This document shows positions 55,666 through 63,626 of a stretch of DNA of 64,000 bases, in pieces. The translations under genes and the position numbers were made by a program. Position 1 is the stretch's first letter; each line of letters starts with the position of its first letter. The stretch covers positions 4,402,001 through 4,466,000 of the forward strand of contig NZ_CP031969.1 in assembly GCF_003443735.1 (NCBI RefSeq), read 5' to 3'. The DNA comes from Streptomyces sp. CC0208. GTDB lineage: Bacteria > Actinomycetota > Actinomycetes > Streptomycetales > Streptomycetaceae. Under the pieces are notes generated by a model. The model worked only from the letters and a program-made list of their open reading frames with translations. It was not told the origin of the DNA and did no database searches.

Positions 55666-56178
55666 GTGACGGAAGGCACCACCTCCGCCGCTGCCGAGGG
55701 TGCAGACACCCTGACCCGCCTGGAGCAGGAAGGCGAGATCGCGGCGGACTACCTCGAGGGTCTGCTCGACATCGCCGATCTCGACGGCGATATCGACATG
55801 GACGTCGAGGCCGACCGCGCCGCTGTCTCGATCATCAGCGACGCGGGCGGTCGCGACCTGCAGAAGCTGGTCGGTCGGGACGGCGAGGTGCTGGAAGCCC
55901 TGCAGGAGCTCACTCGCCTGGCTGTGCACCGGGAGACCGGCGACCGCAGCCGACTGATGCTGGACATCGGCGGATACCGGGCCAAGAAGCGTGCGGAACT
56001 CTCCGAGCTGGGCGCCAAGGCCGCCGCCGAGGTGAAGAGCACGGGCGAGTCCGTGAAGCTCCAGCCGATGACACCGTTCGAGCGCAAGGTCGTGCACGAC
56101 GCGATCAAGGCCGCCGGGCTGCGCAGTGAGTCCGAGGGCGAGGAGCCACAGCGCTTCGTCGTCGTGCTTCCCGCCTGA
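55666..56178 (+). CDS. jag: Jag/KhpB RNA-binding protein (KH plus R3H)
   Basis: 170 residues. A KH-like domain with the GxxG loop VGRDGEVLEALQELTRLAVHR is followed by an R3H domain containing MTPFERKVVHDAIKAAGLRSE. It lacks the N-terminal Jag-N domain seen in Firmicutes, as in other actinobacteria. RNA-binding partner of KhpA in Gram-positives. GTG at 55666 after AAGGAG. Confidence 0.93.
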   Translation: MTEGTTSAAAEGADTLTRLEQEGEIAADYLEGLLDIADLDGDIDMDVEADRAAVSIISDAGGRDLQKLVGRDGEVLEALQELTRLAVHRETGDRSRLMLDIGGYRAKKRAELSELGAKAAAEVKSTGESVKLQPMTPFERKVVHDAIKAAGLRSESEGEEPQRFVVVLPA

Positions 56179-56196
56179 TCGGTCCGTACGTTCCTC

Positions 56197-56225
56197 CGGC
56201 CCCGTCTGTAGAGCAGGCGGGGCCG
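56197..56225 (+). terminator. hairpin after jag
   Basis: CGGCCCCG and CGGGGCCG pair exactly across a 13-base loop. It lies 18 bases after the jag stop and before rsmG, so it may limit read-through. Confidence 0.65.
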
Positions 56226-56296
56226 AACTTTGTCAGCCTGATAGTTCTGATGATCGGCGCCCAGTGCGCTGATGCGGTACGGAAGGACGGTTCCCC

Positions 56297-57013
56297 GTGA
56301 CGGAGGCAGCGGAGCTTCCCCCCGCGCCGGAGCAGGCGCGCGAGGTGTTCGGCGATCGCTACGAGGACGCGGTGCGGTACGCCGAGCTGCTCGCTGAGGC
56401 GGGTGTGCAGCGCGGTCTCATCGGTCCCCGTGAAGTGCCCCGGTTGTGGGAGCGGCATCTGCTCAACTGCGCGGTCCTCTCGGAGGTCGTTCCCGAGGGC
56501 GTGACGGTGTGCGATGTCGGCTCTGGTGCCGGTCTGCCCGGCATTCCTCTGGCCCTCGTCCGCGAGGACCTGAAGATCACGCTGCTGGAGCCGCTGCTGA
56601 GGCGTACGACCTTCCTGACGGAGGTCGTGGAGTTGCTGGGGCTGGACCATGTAACGGTCGTGCGGGGCCGTGCCGAGGAGGTCATGGGCAAGCTGACTCC
56701 TGTGCATGTGGTGACGGCGCGGGCGGTGGCCCCGCTGGACCGGCTGGCGACGTGGGGTGTCCCGCTGTTGCGTCCCTACGGCGAGATGCTGGCGCTCAAG
56801 GGGGACACCGCGGAGGAGGAGCTCAAGGCGGCAGGTACGGCCCTGAGCAAGCTCGGTGCTGTGGGGACCTCCATCCTGCATGTGGGTGAGGGCGTGGTCG
56901 ACCCGTTGTCCACGGTCGTGAGGGTCGAAGTCGGGGAAAGCCCCGGCGGTGTGCGTTTCGCGGCCAAGCGTGCCAAGGCGGCCCGCACCGGCCGTACGCG
57001 GCGGCGTCGCTGA
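56297..57013 (+). CDS. rsmG: 16S rRNA (guanine-N7) methyltransferase RsmG
   Basis: 238 residues. SAM-binding motif VCDVGSGAGLPGIPLAL and the following VTARAVAPLDRLATW segment identify the RsmG/GidB family, which methylates G527 of 16S rRNA; loss gives low-level streptomycin resistance. A basic Arg/Lys-rich C-terminus is typical of actinobacteria. GTG at 56297. Confidence 0.96.
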   Translation: MTEAAELPPAPEQAREVFGDRYEDAVRYAELLAEAGVQRGLIGPREVPRLWERHLLNCAVLSEVVPEGVTVCDVGSGAGLPGIPLALVREDLKITLLEPLLRRTTFLTEVVELLGLDHVTVVRGRAEEVMGKLTPVHVVTARAVAPLDRLATWGVPLLRPYGEMLALKGDTAEEELKAAGTALSKLGAVGTSILHVGEGVVDPLSTVVRVEVGESPGGVRFAAKRAKAARTGRTRRRR

Positions 57014-57105
57014 TCCGCCCTGACGACGAGACTTACTCCACACAAGCTGTCAAACCTATGCATGCCGGAGTGTCGCGGCAGAACGGGCACGGCTGCCCTG
57101 CATCG

Positions 57106-57121
57106 TGTTTCACGTGAAACG
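57106..57121. promoter_or_regulatory. parS site (15/16)
   Basis: TGTTTCACGTGAAACG differs from the perfect palindrome TGTTTCACGTGAAACA only at the last base. It lies in the leader of the parAB operon, so ParB binding here may also regulate parAB. Confidence 0.9.
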
Positions 57122-57278
57122 TCGCTCACTGCTGCACGGCATCATCAGCCGGGGCCGCGCCGCGGCCGAACCCCGTGACCGAAAGCCTCTCGGGTCACTC
57201 GGAGAGGTAACGGAGTTGTCCACAGAGGTGGATTTCTCCACAGAACAACAGGCCTCACTGGTTCACGACCCCGAAGAC

Positions 57279-58352
57279 ATGGGAGGCTCTGTTCATTGCG
57301 AGCCTGAAGTCGAGGAGAGTGAATCCTTGCGGTCCGACGCCAACATCGCGGGACCGATGACCGATCCGGTCCCCGGTCCCCGAACCGAGTCGATGGGGGA
57401 GGATGTTTCACGTGAAACACCGCCCCCGATGGACGACACTCCGATCGGTCGTGCTGCCCAACTGGCGGTAGAGGCTCTTGGTCGCGCCGGCGAGGGCCTG
57501 CCACGGCCCGAGCAGACCCGGATCATGGTCGTTGCCAACCAGAAGGGCGGGGTGGGCAAGACGACGACGACCGTCAATCTTGCCGCCTCGCTGGCTCTGC
57601 ACGGCGGCCGTGTCCTGGTGGTCGACCTCGACCCCCAGGGCAACGCGTCCACCGCCCTGGGCATCGACCACCACGCCGAAGTCCCGTCCATCTATGACGT
57701 CCTGGTCGACAGCAGGCCGCTGGCCGAGGTCGTCCAGCCGGTCCCGGACGTCGAAGGTCTCTTCTGCGCCCCCGCCACCATCGATCTCGCCGGTGCGGAG
57801 ATCGAGCTGGTGTCCCTGGTGGCACGCGAGAGCCGACTGCAGCGCGCCATCCAGGCGTACGAGCAGCCCTTGGACTACATCCTCATCGACTGTCCACCCT
57901 CGCTCGGTCTGCTGACGGTCAACGCGCTCGTGGCCGGTGCGGAGGTCCTCATCCCGATCCAGTGCGAGTACTACGCGCTGGAGGGGCTGGGACAGCTGCT
58001 GCGCAACGTCGACCTGGTGCGGGGTCACCTCAACCCCACCTTGCACGTATCGACCATCCTGCTCACCATGTACGACGGCCGGACGCGCCTCGCGTCCCAG
58101 GTCGCGGACGAGGTGCGCACCCACTTCGGCGAGGAGGTGCTGCGGACGAGCATTCCCCGCTCGGTCCGTATCTCCGAGGCGCCGAGTTATGGACAGACGG
58201 TGCTGACCTACGATCCAGGATCAAGCGGCGCTCTGTCCTACCTTGAGGCGGCGCGAGAGATCGCGTTGAAGGGCGTCGGCGTCAGCTATGACCCGACGCA
58301 GGCGCACATCGGCGCACAGAGCAACCAGAGCATGGTGGAGGGGATCCAGTGA
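57279..58352 (+). CDS. parA: ParA chromosome-partitioning ATPase
   Basis: 357 residues from the ATG at 57279. The deviant Walker A motif ANQKGGVGKTTT starts the ATPase; VVDLDPQGNASTAL and LIDCPPSLGLL follow. ParA polymerises along hyphae and pulls ParB-oriC complexes. The reading frame is open back to 57105 but crosses a parS site; the ATG with its MGGSVHCEPEVEESE start matches the longer Streptomyces N-terminus. A second parS is inside its N-terminal region. Stop overlaps parB (GTGA). Confidence 0.95.
   Translation: MGGSVHCEPEVEESESLRSDANIAGPMTDPVPGPRTESMGEDVSRETPPPMDDTPIGRAAQLAVEALGRAGEGLPRPEQTRIMVVANQKGGVGKTTTTVNLAASLALHGGRVLVVDLDPQGNASTALGIDHHAEVPSIYDVLVDSRPLAEVVQPVPDVEGLFCAPATIDLAGAEIELVSLVARESRLQRAIQAYEQPLDYILIDCPPSLGLLTVNALVAGAEVLIPIQCEYYALEGLGQLLRNVDLVRGHLNPTLHVSTILLTMYDGRTRLASQVADEVRTHFGEEVLRTSIPRSVRISEAPSYGQTVLTYDPGSSGALSYLEAAREIALKGVGVSYDPTQAHIGAQSNQSMVEGIQ
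57404..57419. promoter_or_regulatory. parS site within parA (perfect)
   Basis: TGTTTCACGTGAAACA, the perfect 16-base palindrome, read in frame as part of Asp-Val-Ser-Arg-Glu-Thr in the ParA N-terminal extension. Confidence 0.96.
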
Positions 58353-59449
58353 GCGAGCGACGGAGGGGTTTGGGTCGTGGTCTCGGCGCACTGATCCCCG
58401 CTGCCCCGACGGAGAAGACGCCGACCCCGGCGGCGATGGGGGGCACTGGTTCCGCATCTCCGGCGTCCGTTCCGGTGCTGACGACCGATCGTGGCGTGGC
58501 CGCGGCGAAGGTGGCCACGCTGCCGCCTGTTTCACATGAAACCGAGACGCCCTCGGTCAACGGTTATCCGGAGACGCCCGCGCCTCCCATGGGCGCTCAC
58601 TTCGCGGAGCTCCCTCTCGACTCCATCACGCCGAACCCGCGCCAGCCGCGTGAGGTGTTCGACGAGGACGCGCTGCAGGAGCTGGTCACCTCCATCCAGG
58701 AGGTCGGGCTCCTCCAGCCGGTCGTCGTACGCCAGGTCGGTCCCGCCCGCTACGAGCTCATCATGGGCGAGCGGCGCTGGCGGGCCAGTCGTGAGGCCGG
58801 CCTGGACGCGATCCCCGCGATCGTACGGGCCACGGAGGACGACAAGCTCCTCCTGGACGCCCTCCTGGAGAACCTCCACCGTGCTCAGCTGAACCCGCTG
58901 GAAGAGGCAGCCGCCTACGACCAGTTGCTGAAGGACTTCAACTGCACGCACGACCAGCTGGCGGACCGTATCGGCCGGTCCCGTCCGCAGGTCTCCAACA
59001 CCTTGCGTCTGCTGAAGCTGTCGCCGTCGGTACAGCGCCGGGTGGCCGCCGGAGTGCTCTCCGCCGGACACGCCCGTGCCCTGCTCTCCGTCGAGGACTC
59101 GGAAGAGCAGGACCGGCTGGCCCACCGGATCGTGGCCGAGGGCCTCTCGGTGCGTGCAGTCGAGGAGATCGTGACTCTCATGGGGTCGCGGCCGCAGACC
59201 GCTCAGCGCTCCAAGGGGCCGCGTGCCGGCGCTCGGGTCTCTCCTGCACTGAGCGAGCTCGCGACTCGTCTCTCGGATCGTTTCGAGACACGGGTGAAGG
59301 TCGATCTGGGGCAGAAGAAGGGCAAGATCACCGTCGAGTTCGCCTCGATGGAGGACCTCGAACGTATCCTCAGCTCCCTCGCCCCCGGTGAAGGACCGGT
59401 TCTGCAGAAGAGCCTGCTGGACGGCGAGGGCGAAGAGGCAGAGGACTGA
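58349..59449 (+). CDS. parB: ParB chromosome-partitioning protein
   Basis: 366 residues. The N-terminal box RRGLGRGLGALIP, which stimulates ParA, leads to a linker and then the CTPase/ParB core (NPRQPREVFDEDALQELVTSIQEVGLLQPVVVR, GERRWRASREAGL). The central HTH (ADRIGRSRPQVSNTLRLL) and a C-terminal dimerisation domain complete it. It binds parS, slides as a CTP clamp and organises oriC. A degenerate parS is inside the linker. GTG start overlaps parA. Confidence 0.97.
   Translation: MSERRRGLGRGLGALIPAAPTEKTPTPAAMGGTGSASPASVPVLTTDRGVAAAKVATLPPVSHETETPSVNGYPETPAPPMGAHFAELPLDSITPNPRQPREVFDEDALQELVTSIQEVGLLQPVVVRQVGPARYELIMGERRWRASREAGLDAIPAIVRATEDDKLLLDALLENLHRAQLNPLEEAAAYDQLLKDFNCTHDQLADRIGRSRPQVSNTLRLLKLSPSVQRRVAAGVLSAGHARALLSVEDSEEQDRLAHRIVAEGLSVRAVEEIVTLMGSRPQTAQRSKGPRAGARVSPALSELATRLSDRFETRVKVDLGQKKGKITVEFASMEDLERILSSLAPGEGPVLQKSLLDGEGEEAED
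58528..58543. promoter_or_regulatory. degenerate parS within parB (14/16)
   Basis: TGTTTCACATGAAACC, two changes from the perfect site, in frame as Val-Ser-His-Glu-Thr. The central CG step is altered to CA, so binding may be weaker. Confidence 0.7.
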
Positions 59450-59625
59450 GCCACGGTCGCCAGGGTGACGTCCAGGCGAAGACGGAGAGCGGGTCGTGTC
59501 CGGTGTGCCCGGGAACACGGCCCGCTCTTTGCTTTCAGGCGGTATCGATGGAATCACTGGGTGGATACGATGCGACTGGGTGCGGCACATCCGCCCGGCA
59601 GTACCTCTGAGGGGAGGCAGGGGCC

Positions 59626-59883
59626 ATGCGAACGATGAGCCGAAGCGGACTGGTGAGCGCGGGCCTGGGACTGGGGGCGGTCGGCGGATTCGTCGGCAGC
59701 CTGCTCAGGGAACGGAGCGCTCTGACGGCCGCCCGCGATGCGGCGGGCGAAGGAAGCGAGGAACAGCCTTCATGGGGCGTCGGCTCGTACCGCTCACGCT
59801 GGACAACCTTCCGGACCTCCCCCAGCGTTGTCGCTCGTGCGTCTTCTGGGAGTTGGACCCCGTCAGCGGAGAAGCCGCGGTAA
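59626..59883 (+). CDS. possible small protein overlapping the GNAT gene
   Basis: 85 residues from an ATG at 59626 with a strong GGGGAGGCAGGGGCC ribosome site. Only the first ~48 residues (MRTMSRSGLVSAGLGLGAVGG then FVGSLLRERSALTAARDAAGE) lie before the GNAT start at 59772; they include a Gly-rich hydrophobic segment. The rest overlaps the acetyltransferase in another frame and is probably not conserved. It may be a real leader peptide coupling GNAT translation. Confidence 0.4.
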   Translation: MRTMSRSGLVSAGLGLGAVGGFVGSLLRERSALTAARDAAGEGSEEQPSWGVGSYRSRWTTFRTSPSVVARASSGSWTPSAEKPR

Positions 59884-60389
59884 ATGCGGGAACAGCCGCT
59901 CTGGAGAAGGAAGCCTGGATCTCTGCCGTCCTGCTGGACTGGGGATCGTGCGGCCGGCTCGTCTACGTGGACGACGTTCCGGTCGGCTTCGTCCTCTACG
60001 CCCCTCCCGCGTATGTTCCTCGCTCGACGGCGTTTCCCACGAGCCCTGTCTCTCCGGACGCCGTCCAGTTGATGACGTCGTTCATCATGCCGGGCTATCA
60101 GGGGCAGGGGCTGGGCCGCGTGATGGTGCAGACGGTCGCCAAGGATCTGCTGCGGCGGGGCTTCAAGGCCATCGAGGCCTTCGGTGATGCCCGCTGGAAA
60201 GAGCCCGCCTGTCTGCTTCCCGCTGACCATCTCCTCGCCGTGGGCTTCAAGACGGTCAGGCCCCACCCCACGTATCCGAGACTGAGGTTGGAGCTGCGCA
60301 GCACGCTCTCCTGGAAGGAAGACGTGGAGATGGCACTGGACCGGCTTCTGGGAGCGGTACAGAAGGAACCGGCGTTGCGTCCTCTGTAA
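59772..60389 (+). CDS. GNAT family N-acetyltransferase
   Basis: 205 residues from the ATG at 59772. The N-terminal part (RRLVPLTLDNLPDLPQRCRSC, then FWELDP) is a Cys-bearing segment. The GNAT core has the acetyl-CoA loop GYQGQGLGRVMVQTVAKDLLRRGF and a C-terminal segment AVGFKTVRPHPTYPRLRLEL. Substrate unknown; this acetyltransferase next to parB is a conserved Streptomyces neighbour. A strong terminator abuts its stop. Confidence 0.88.
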   Translation: MGRRLVPLTLDNLPDLPQRCRSCVFWELDPVSGEAAVNAGTAALEKEAWISAVLLDWGSCGRLVYVDDVPVGFVLYAPPAYVPRSTAFPTSPVSPDAVQLMTSFIMPGYQGQGLGRVMVQTVAKDLLRRGFKAIEAFGDARWKEPACLLPADHLLAVGFKTVRPHPTYPRLRLELRSTLSWKEDVEMALDRLLGAVQKEPALRPL

Positions 60390-60390
60390 C

Positions 60391-60426
60391 GCGATGGGGC
60401 CGACCCTTTCGGGTCGGCCCCATCGC
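60391..60426. terminator. bidirectional terminator between GNAT and trxA
   Basis: GCGATGGGGCCGACCC pairs exactly (16 bases) with GGGTCGGCCCCATCGC across TTTC. It serves the convergent GNAT and trxBA transcripts and its last base is the first base of the adjoining parS. Confidence 0.9.
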
Positions 60427-60441
60427 GTTTCACGTGAAACA
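60426..60441. promoter_or_regulatory. parS site (15/16) next to trxA
   Basis: CGTTTCACGTGAAACA, one change at the first base. It fills the gap exactly between the terminator and the trxA stop codon. Confidence 0.9.
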
Positions 60442-60774
60442 TCACTCGGCGATGAAGTCCTCAAGGTCGCGGACGATCGCGGCCTTCGGCTTGGCACCGA
60501 CGATGGTCTTGGCGACCTCGCCACCCTGGTACACGTTCAGCGTCGGGATGGACATGACGCCGTACTTGGCGGCCGTACCCGGGTTCTCGTCGATGTTCAG
60601 CTTGACGATCTCGATCTTGTCGCCGTACTCGGCGGCGATCGCCTCAAGGGACGGAGCGATCTGACGGCACGGTCCGCACCAGGCGGCCCAGAAGTCCACC
60701 AGTACGGGCTTGTCGCTCTTCAGGACGTCCTGCTCGAAGGAATCGTCGGTCACATTCTTCAGGGTGCCGGCCAC
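60442..60774 (-). CDS. trxA: thioredoxin
   Basis: 110 residues with the active site WCGPC in VDFWAAWCGPCRQIAPSLE and the cis-Pro segment MSIPTLNVYQGGE. Reduces protein disulphides using TrxB. GTG at 60774, 50 bases after the trxB stop; co-transcribed as trxBA. In S. coelicolor this operon is controlled by SigR, but I did not find a clear GGAAT...GTT promoter in the trxB leader. Confidence 0.97.
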   Translation of the reverse strand: MAGTLKNVTDDSFEQDVLKSDKPVLVDFWAAWCGPCRQIAPSLEAIAAEYGDKIEIVKLNIDENPGTAAKYGVMSIPTLNVYQGGEVAKTIVGAKPKAAIVRDLEDFIAE

Positions 60775-60824
60775 GGCGGGCTCCTTAACTGGGTTGGTGC
60801 GGTGCGGTGGGGCGGGGATGGGGG

Positions 60825-61793
60825 TCAGACAGCGGTCTTCTCGGGCTCGGCCTTCTCCTCGTCCGCGAGGGCGGCGAGGAAACGCTCGGCGTCGAGAGCA
60901 GCGGAGCAGCCGGTGCCGGCCGCGGTGATCGCCTGGCGGTACGTGTGGTCGACCACGTCACCGGCGCCGAAGACACCGGTCAGGTTGGTGCGGGTCGAAG
61001 GCGCTTCCACCTTCAGATAGCCCTCGCCGTCCAGTTCGAGCTGGCCCTTGAAGAGCTCGGTGCGCGGGTCGTGGCCGATCGCAATGAACAGGCCGGTGAC
61101 CGCCAGGTCCGAGAGCTCGCCGGTCTTGAGGTTGCGCAGCTTCAGCCCCGAGAGCTTGGGGTCGCCCTGGATCTCGGCGACCTCGCTGTCCCACACGAAC
61201 TTGATCTTCGGGTCGGCGAAGGCGCGCTCCTGCATCGCCTTGGAGGCGCGCAGGGTGTCACGGCGGTGGACGATCGTCACGGACTTGGCGAAGCGGGAGA
61301 GGAAGGTCGCCTCCTCCATCGCGGTGTCACCGCCGCCGATCACGGCGATGTCCTGGTCCTTGAAGAAGAACCCGTCACACGTGGCACACCACGAGACACC
61401 GCGCCCGGAGAGGGCGTCCTCGTTGGGCAGGCCGAGCTTGCGGTGCTGCGAACCGGTGGTGACGATCACGGCCTTCGCCCGGTGGACCGTGCCCGAGGTG
61501 TCGGTGACGGTTTTGATCTCGCCGGTCAGGTCGACGCTGACGATGTCGTCCGGGATGAGCTCGGCACCGAAGCGCTCCGCCTGGGCGCGCATGTTGTCCA
61601 TGAGCTCGGGACCCATGATGCCGTCCTGGAAGCCGGGGAAGTTCTCCACCTCGGTGGTGTTCATCAGCGCGCCACCGGCGGTGACGGCGCCCTCGAACAC
61701 CAGCGGCTTCAGCGACGCGCGCGCGGTGTAGAGCGCCGCCGTGTAGCCGGCGGGCCCGGAGCCGATGATGATCACGTTACGGACGTCGCTCAC
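60825..61793 (-). CDS. trxB: thioredoxin reductase (NADPH)
   Basis: 322 residues. The FAD motif GSGPAGYTAALYTARA, redox-active CATC in VSWCATCDGFFF, NADPH motif VIGGGDTAMEEATF, and GVFGAGDVVD are all present. It reduces TrxA with NADPH. GTG at 61793 is the usual start; longer frames upstream have no family similarity. Confidence 0.97.
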   Translation of the reverse strand: MSDVRNVIIIGSGPAGYTAALYTARASLKPLVFEGAVTAGGALMNTTEVENFPGFQDGIMGPELMDNMRAQAERFGAELIPDDIVSVDLTGEIKTVTDTSGTVHRAKAVIVTTGSQHRKLGLPNEDALSGRGVSWCATCDGFFFKDQDIAVIGGGDTAMEEATFLSRFAKSVTIVHRRDTLRASKAMQERAFADPKIKFVWDSEVAEIQGDPKLSGLKLRNLKTGELSDLAVTGLFIAIGHDPRTELFKGQLELDGEGYLKVEAPSTRTNLTGVFGAGDVVDHTYRQAITAAGTGCSAALDAERFLAALADEEKAEPEKTAV

Positions 61794-61961
61794 GGCTTGG
61801 TTCCTCGTCTCTGGACTGCGTCGTCGGACCGGTGGAGCCCCTCGCAGAACTCTCACCCCACCCAACGGATCCTAAGGGGCGCGCATTCCCGGTGTGTCCG
61901 GGCACACGGAGAGGTCACACCGTACGCATTGCCACGCAGGACGAAGACGATGCGTGACCGT

Positions 61962-62873
61962 TCAGGAGTGCGCGTAGGACTGCTTCAGCAGAACCTTCGC
62001 GGTGCCCGTCGGTGCGTTCTTCATGCACGAGGCGTCCACGATGTAGGCGGTGATCCGGGTGCTGTCGGAGGGATCACGCAACACGACCAGTAGCGCGTCC
62101 GTGCCTTTGTAGACGCCGTCCTTGGTCGCGAGCGGCGAGTCGCTGGTGTGGATGCCCTTCTGGATGCACCGGGGAACCTCGGGCGTCTCCAGGATGCGGG
62201 GATCCTTCGAGCCCGGGATGCTCGCCGCGCCCATGCTGGTGTGCGGAGCCTGAGACCCGCCGCTCGCGGTCTTCTTGTCGGTGAGAAGGTCCGAGACCTG
62301 CTTCTCCAGTCCGCTCGCGGAGAAGGTGTCGGCGGGGCTGGTCGCCGCGTCGGTCGGCTTGTCGTCGTTCAACGCCGAGAACAGGAAGGAGCCGAATCCC
62401 AGTGCGGCGACGGTGAAGACGGCCCCGAGGACGGCAACCTTGCGACGTCCGTTCCTGTTGCGGTCCTTGCGGTCCTTGCGGTCCTTGCGGTCCTTGCGGC
62501 CCGGGCCGGTGGTGGACGTGCGGGCGTGTCCCGTCGGACGGTAGGCGGTGGTCGATGTTTCACGTGAAACATGCGCGCTCTCGACCGGCGCCGGTGTGTT
62601 CACGGCCTCGGGAGCAGTTGCCTGGAGGAGAGCCTCCGCGGCGAGGGCGGCGTCGATCCTGCCGGCGACATCGGCGGGCATGCGAGGCGGGCCCGGTACG
62701 GTGCCGAGCAGGCCACGGATCTCCTCCAGCGACGCGTGAACGTCCGCGCAGAGTTCGCACTCGTCCAGATGCCTTCGCACGTCCGCGGTCTTGGAGGGAG
62801 GCAGGACGCCTTCGGTGAGGTCGGAGATCTCCGCGACGTCCGGGTGCCCGGCTGTGTCTGTCGTGGAAGTCAC
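61962..62873 (-). CDS. anti-sigma factor for SigM-like ECF sigma
   Basis: 303 residues. The N-terminal zinc-anti-sigma-like segment has HLDECELCAD (His-x3-Cys-x2-Cys). A low-complexity basic linker with four Lys-Asp-Arg triplets precedes one transmembrane helix (KVAVLGAVFTVAALGFGSFLF) and an extracytoplasmic domain of ~150 residues with two Cys. It should hold the neighbouring sigma factor at the membrane until a signal is sensed. GTG start overlaps the sigma gene's stop. A perfect parS lies in the linker-coding region. Confidence 0.9.
   Translation of the reverse strand: MTSTTDTAGHPDVAEISDLTEGVLPPSKTADVRRHLDECELCADVHASLEEIRGLLGTVPGPPRMPADVAGRIDAALAAEALLQATAPEAVNTPAPVESAHVSRETSTTAYRPTGHARTSTTGPGRKDRKDRKDRKDRNRNGRRKVAVLGAVFTVAALGFGSFLFSALNDDKPTDAATSPADTFSASGLEKQVSDLLTDKKTASGGSQAPHTSMGAASIPGSKDPRILETPEVPRCIQKGIHTSDSPLATKDGVYKGTDALLVVLRDPSDSTRITAYIVDASCMKNAPTGTAKVLLKQSYAHS
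62461..62496. repeat. four 9-base tandem repeats in the anti-sigma gene
   Basis: CGGTCCTTG occurs four times in a row and encodes Lys-Asp-Arg on the reverse strand, in the linker before the transmembrane helix. In-frame slippage would change linker length and charge without breaking the gene. Confidence 0.92.
62556..62571. promoter_or_regulatory. parS site within anti-sigma gene (perfect)
   Basis: TGTTTCACGTGAAACA, all 16 bases; read on the reverse strand as Val-Ser-Arg-Glu-Thr in the linker of the anti-sigma factor. Confidence 0.96.
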
Positions 62874-63595
62874 GCTCGCCCACCTCCGCCCTTCACTGCA
62901 GCTGAATCGCTTGATCCCGAATCCGGCGGGCCCTGTGATGGAGGTCCCGCTGCGGGTGGGACGGATGTCCCCTGAGTCCGGTTCCGTCCAACGCCCCCTT
63001 CTCTGCCGTCTTCGGCGTTTTCCGGCCGCAGATGGGTGAGAAGGGGGAGCAGTCTGGCTCTGCCTCGGGCGCAGCGGCTCTTCACCGTCCCTGTCGGCAC
63101 ATCGAGGATGCGGGCGGCTTCGGCGACGGGGTAGCCCTGCATGTCCACGAGGACGAGGGCGGCGCGCTGGTCGTGCGGGAGCGTGCCGAGGGCCTCCAGG
63201 AGCTGGCGGTGGAGGTCGTTGCGCTCCGCGGGCGCCGAGGCGGACTCGTGCGGCTCCAGGAGCTGTTCCAGACGCTCGGTGTCGTCCACGGGAGACGTCT
63301 TGCGGGAGGCTGCCTTTCTGGCGCGGTCCAGGCAGGCGTTCACCGTGATCCGGTGCAGCCAGGTCGTGACCGCCGACTGGCCCCGGAAGGTGTGCGCGGC
63401 CCGGTAGGCGGACACCAGGGCGTCCTGTACGGCGTCAGCGGCTTCCTCGCGGTCCCCGAGGGTGCGGAGGGCGACGGCCCAGAGCCGATCCCGGTGCCGC
63501 CGCACGAGCTCACCGAAGGCGTCGGGGTCGCCCTCCACATGGCGGGCCAGGAGGTCCTGATCGCTGGTGTCGCCGTACGCGGTGTCATCTGCCAT
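62870..63595 (-). CDS. sigM: ECF RNA polymerase sigma factor SigM-like
   Basis: 241 residues. Region 2 (FGELVRRHRDRLWAVALRTLGDREEAADAVQDALVSAYR) and region 4 (LPHDQRAALVLVDMQGYPVAEAARIL, then VPTGTVKSRCARGRARL) are clear. A ~45-residue disordered Gly/Arg/Ser tail follows. ATG at 63595. Its stop overlaps the anti-sigma start. The order trxA-trxB-anti-sigma-sigM matches mycobacterial SigM, where the role is stress and surface-lipid control. Confidence 0.92.
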   Translation of the reverse strand: MADDTAYGDTSDQDLLARHVEGDPDAFGELVRRHRDRLWAVALRTLGDREEAADAVQDALVSAYRAAHTFRGQSAVTTWLHRITVNACLDRARKAASRKTSPVDDTERLEQLLEPHESASAPAERNDLHRQLLEALGTLPHDQRAALVLVDMQGYPVAEAARILDVPTGTVKSRCARGRARLLPLLTHLRPENAEDGREGGVGRNRTQGTSVPPAAGPPSQGPPDSGSSDSAAVKGGGGRA

Positions 63596-63626
63596 CGGAC
63601 CCCCTCCCCTTGTCTGCGGTGAGCTC

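Noticed and set aside
57105..57278. N-terminal extension of ParA from a GTG at 57105
   Set aside because: It would start inside the parS site, has no clear ribosome site, and the ATG at 57279 fits the known N-terminus better.
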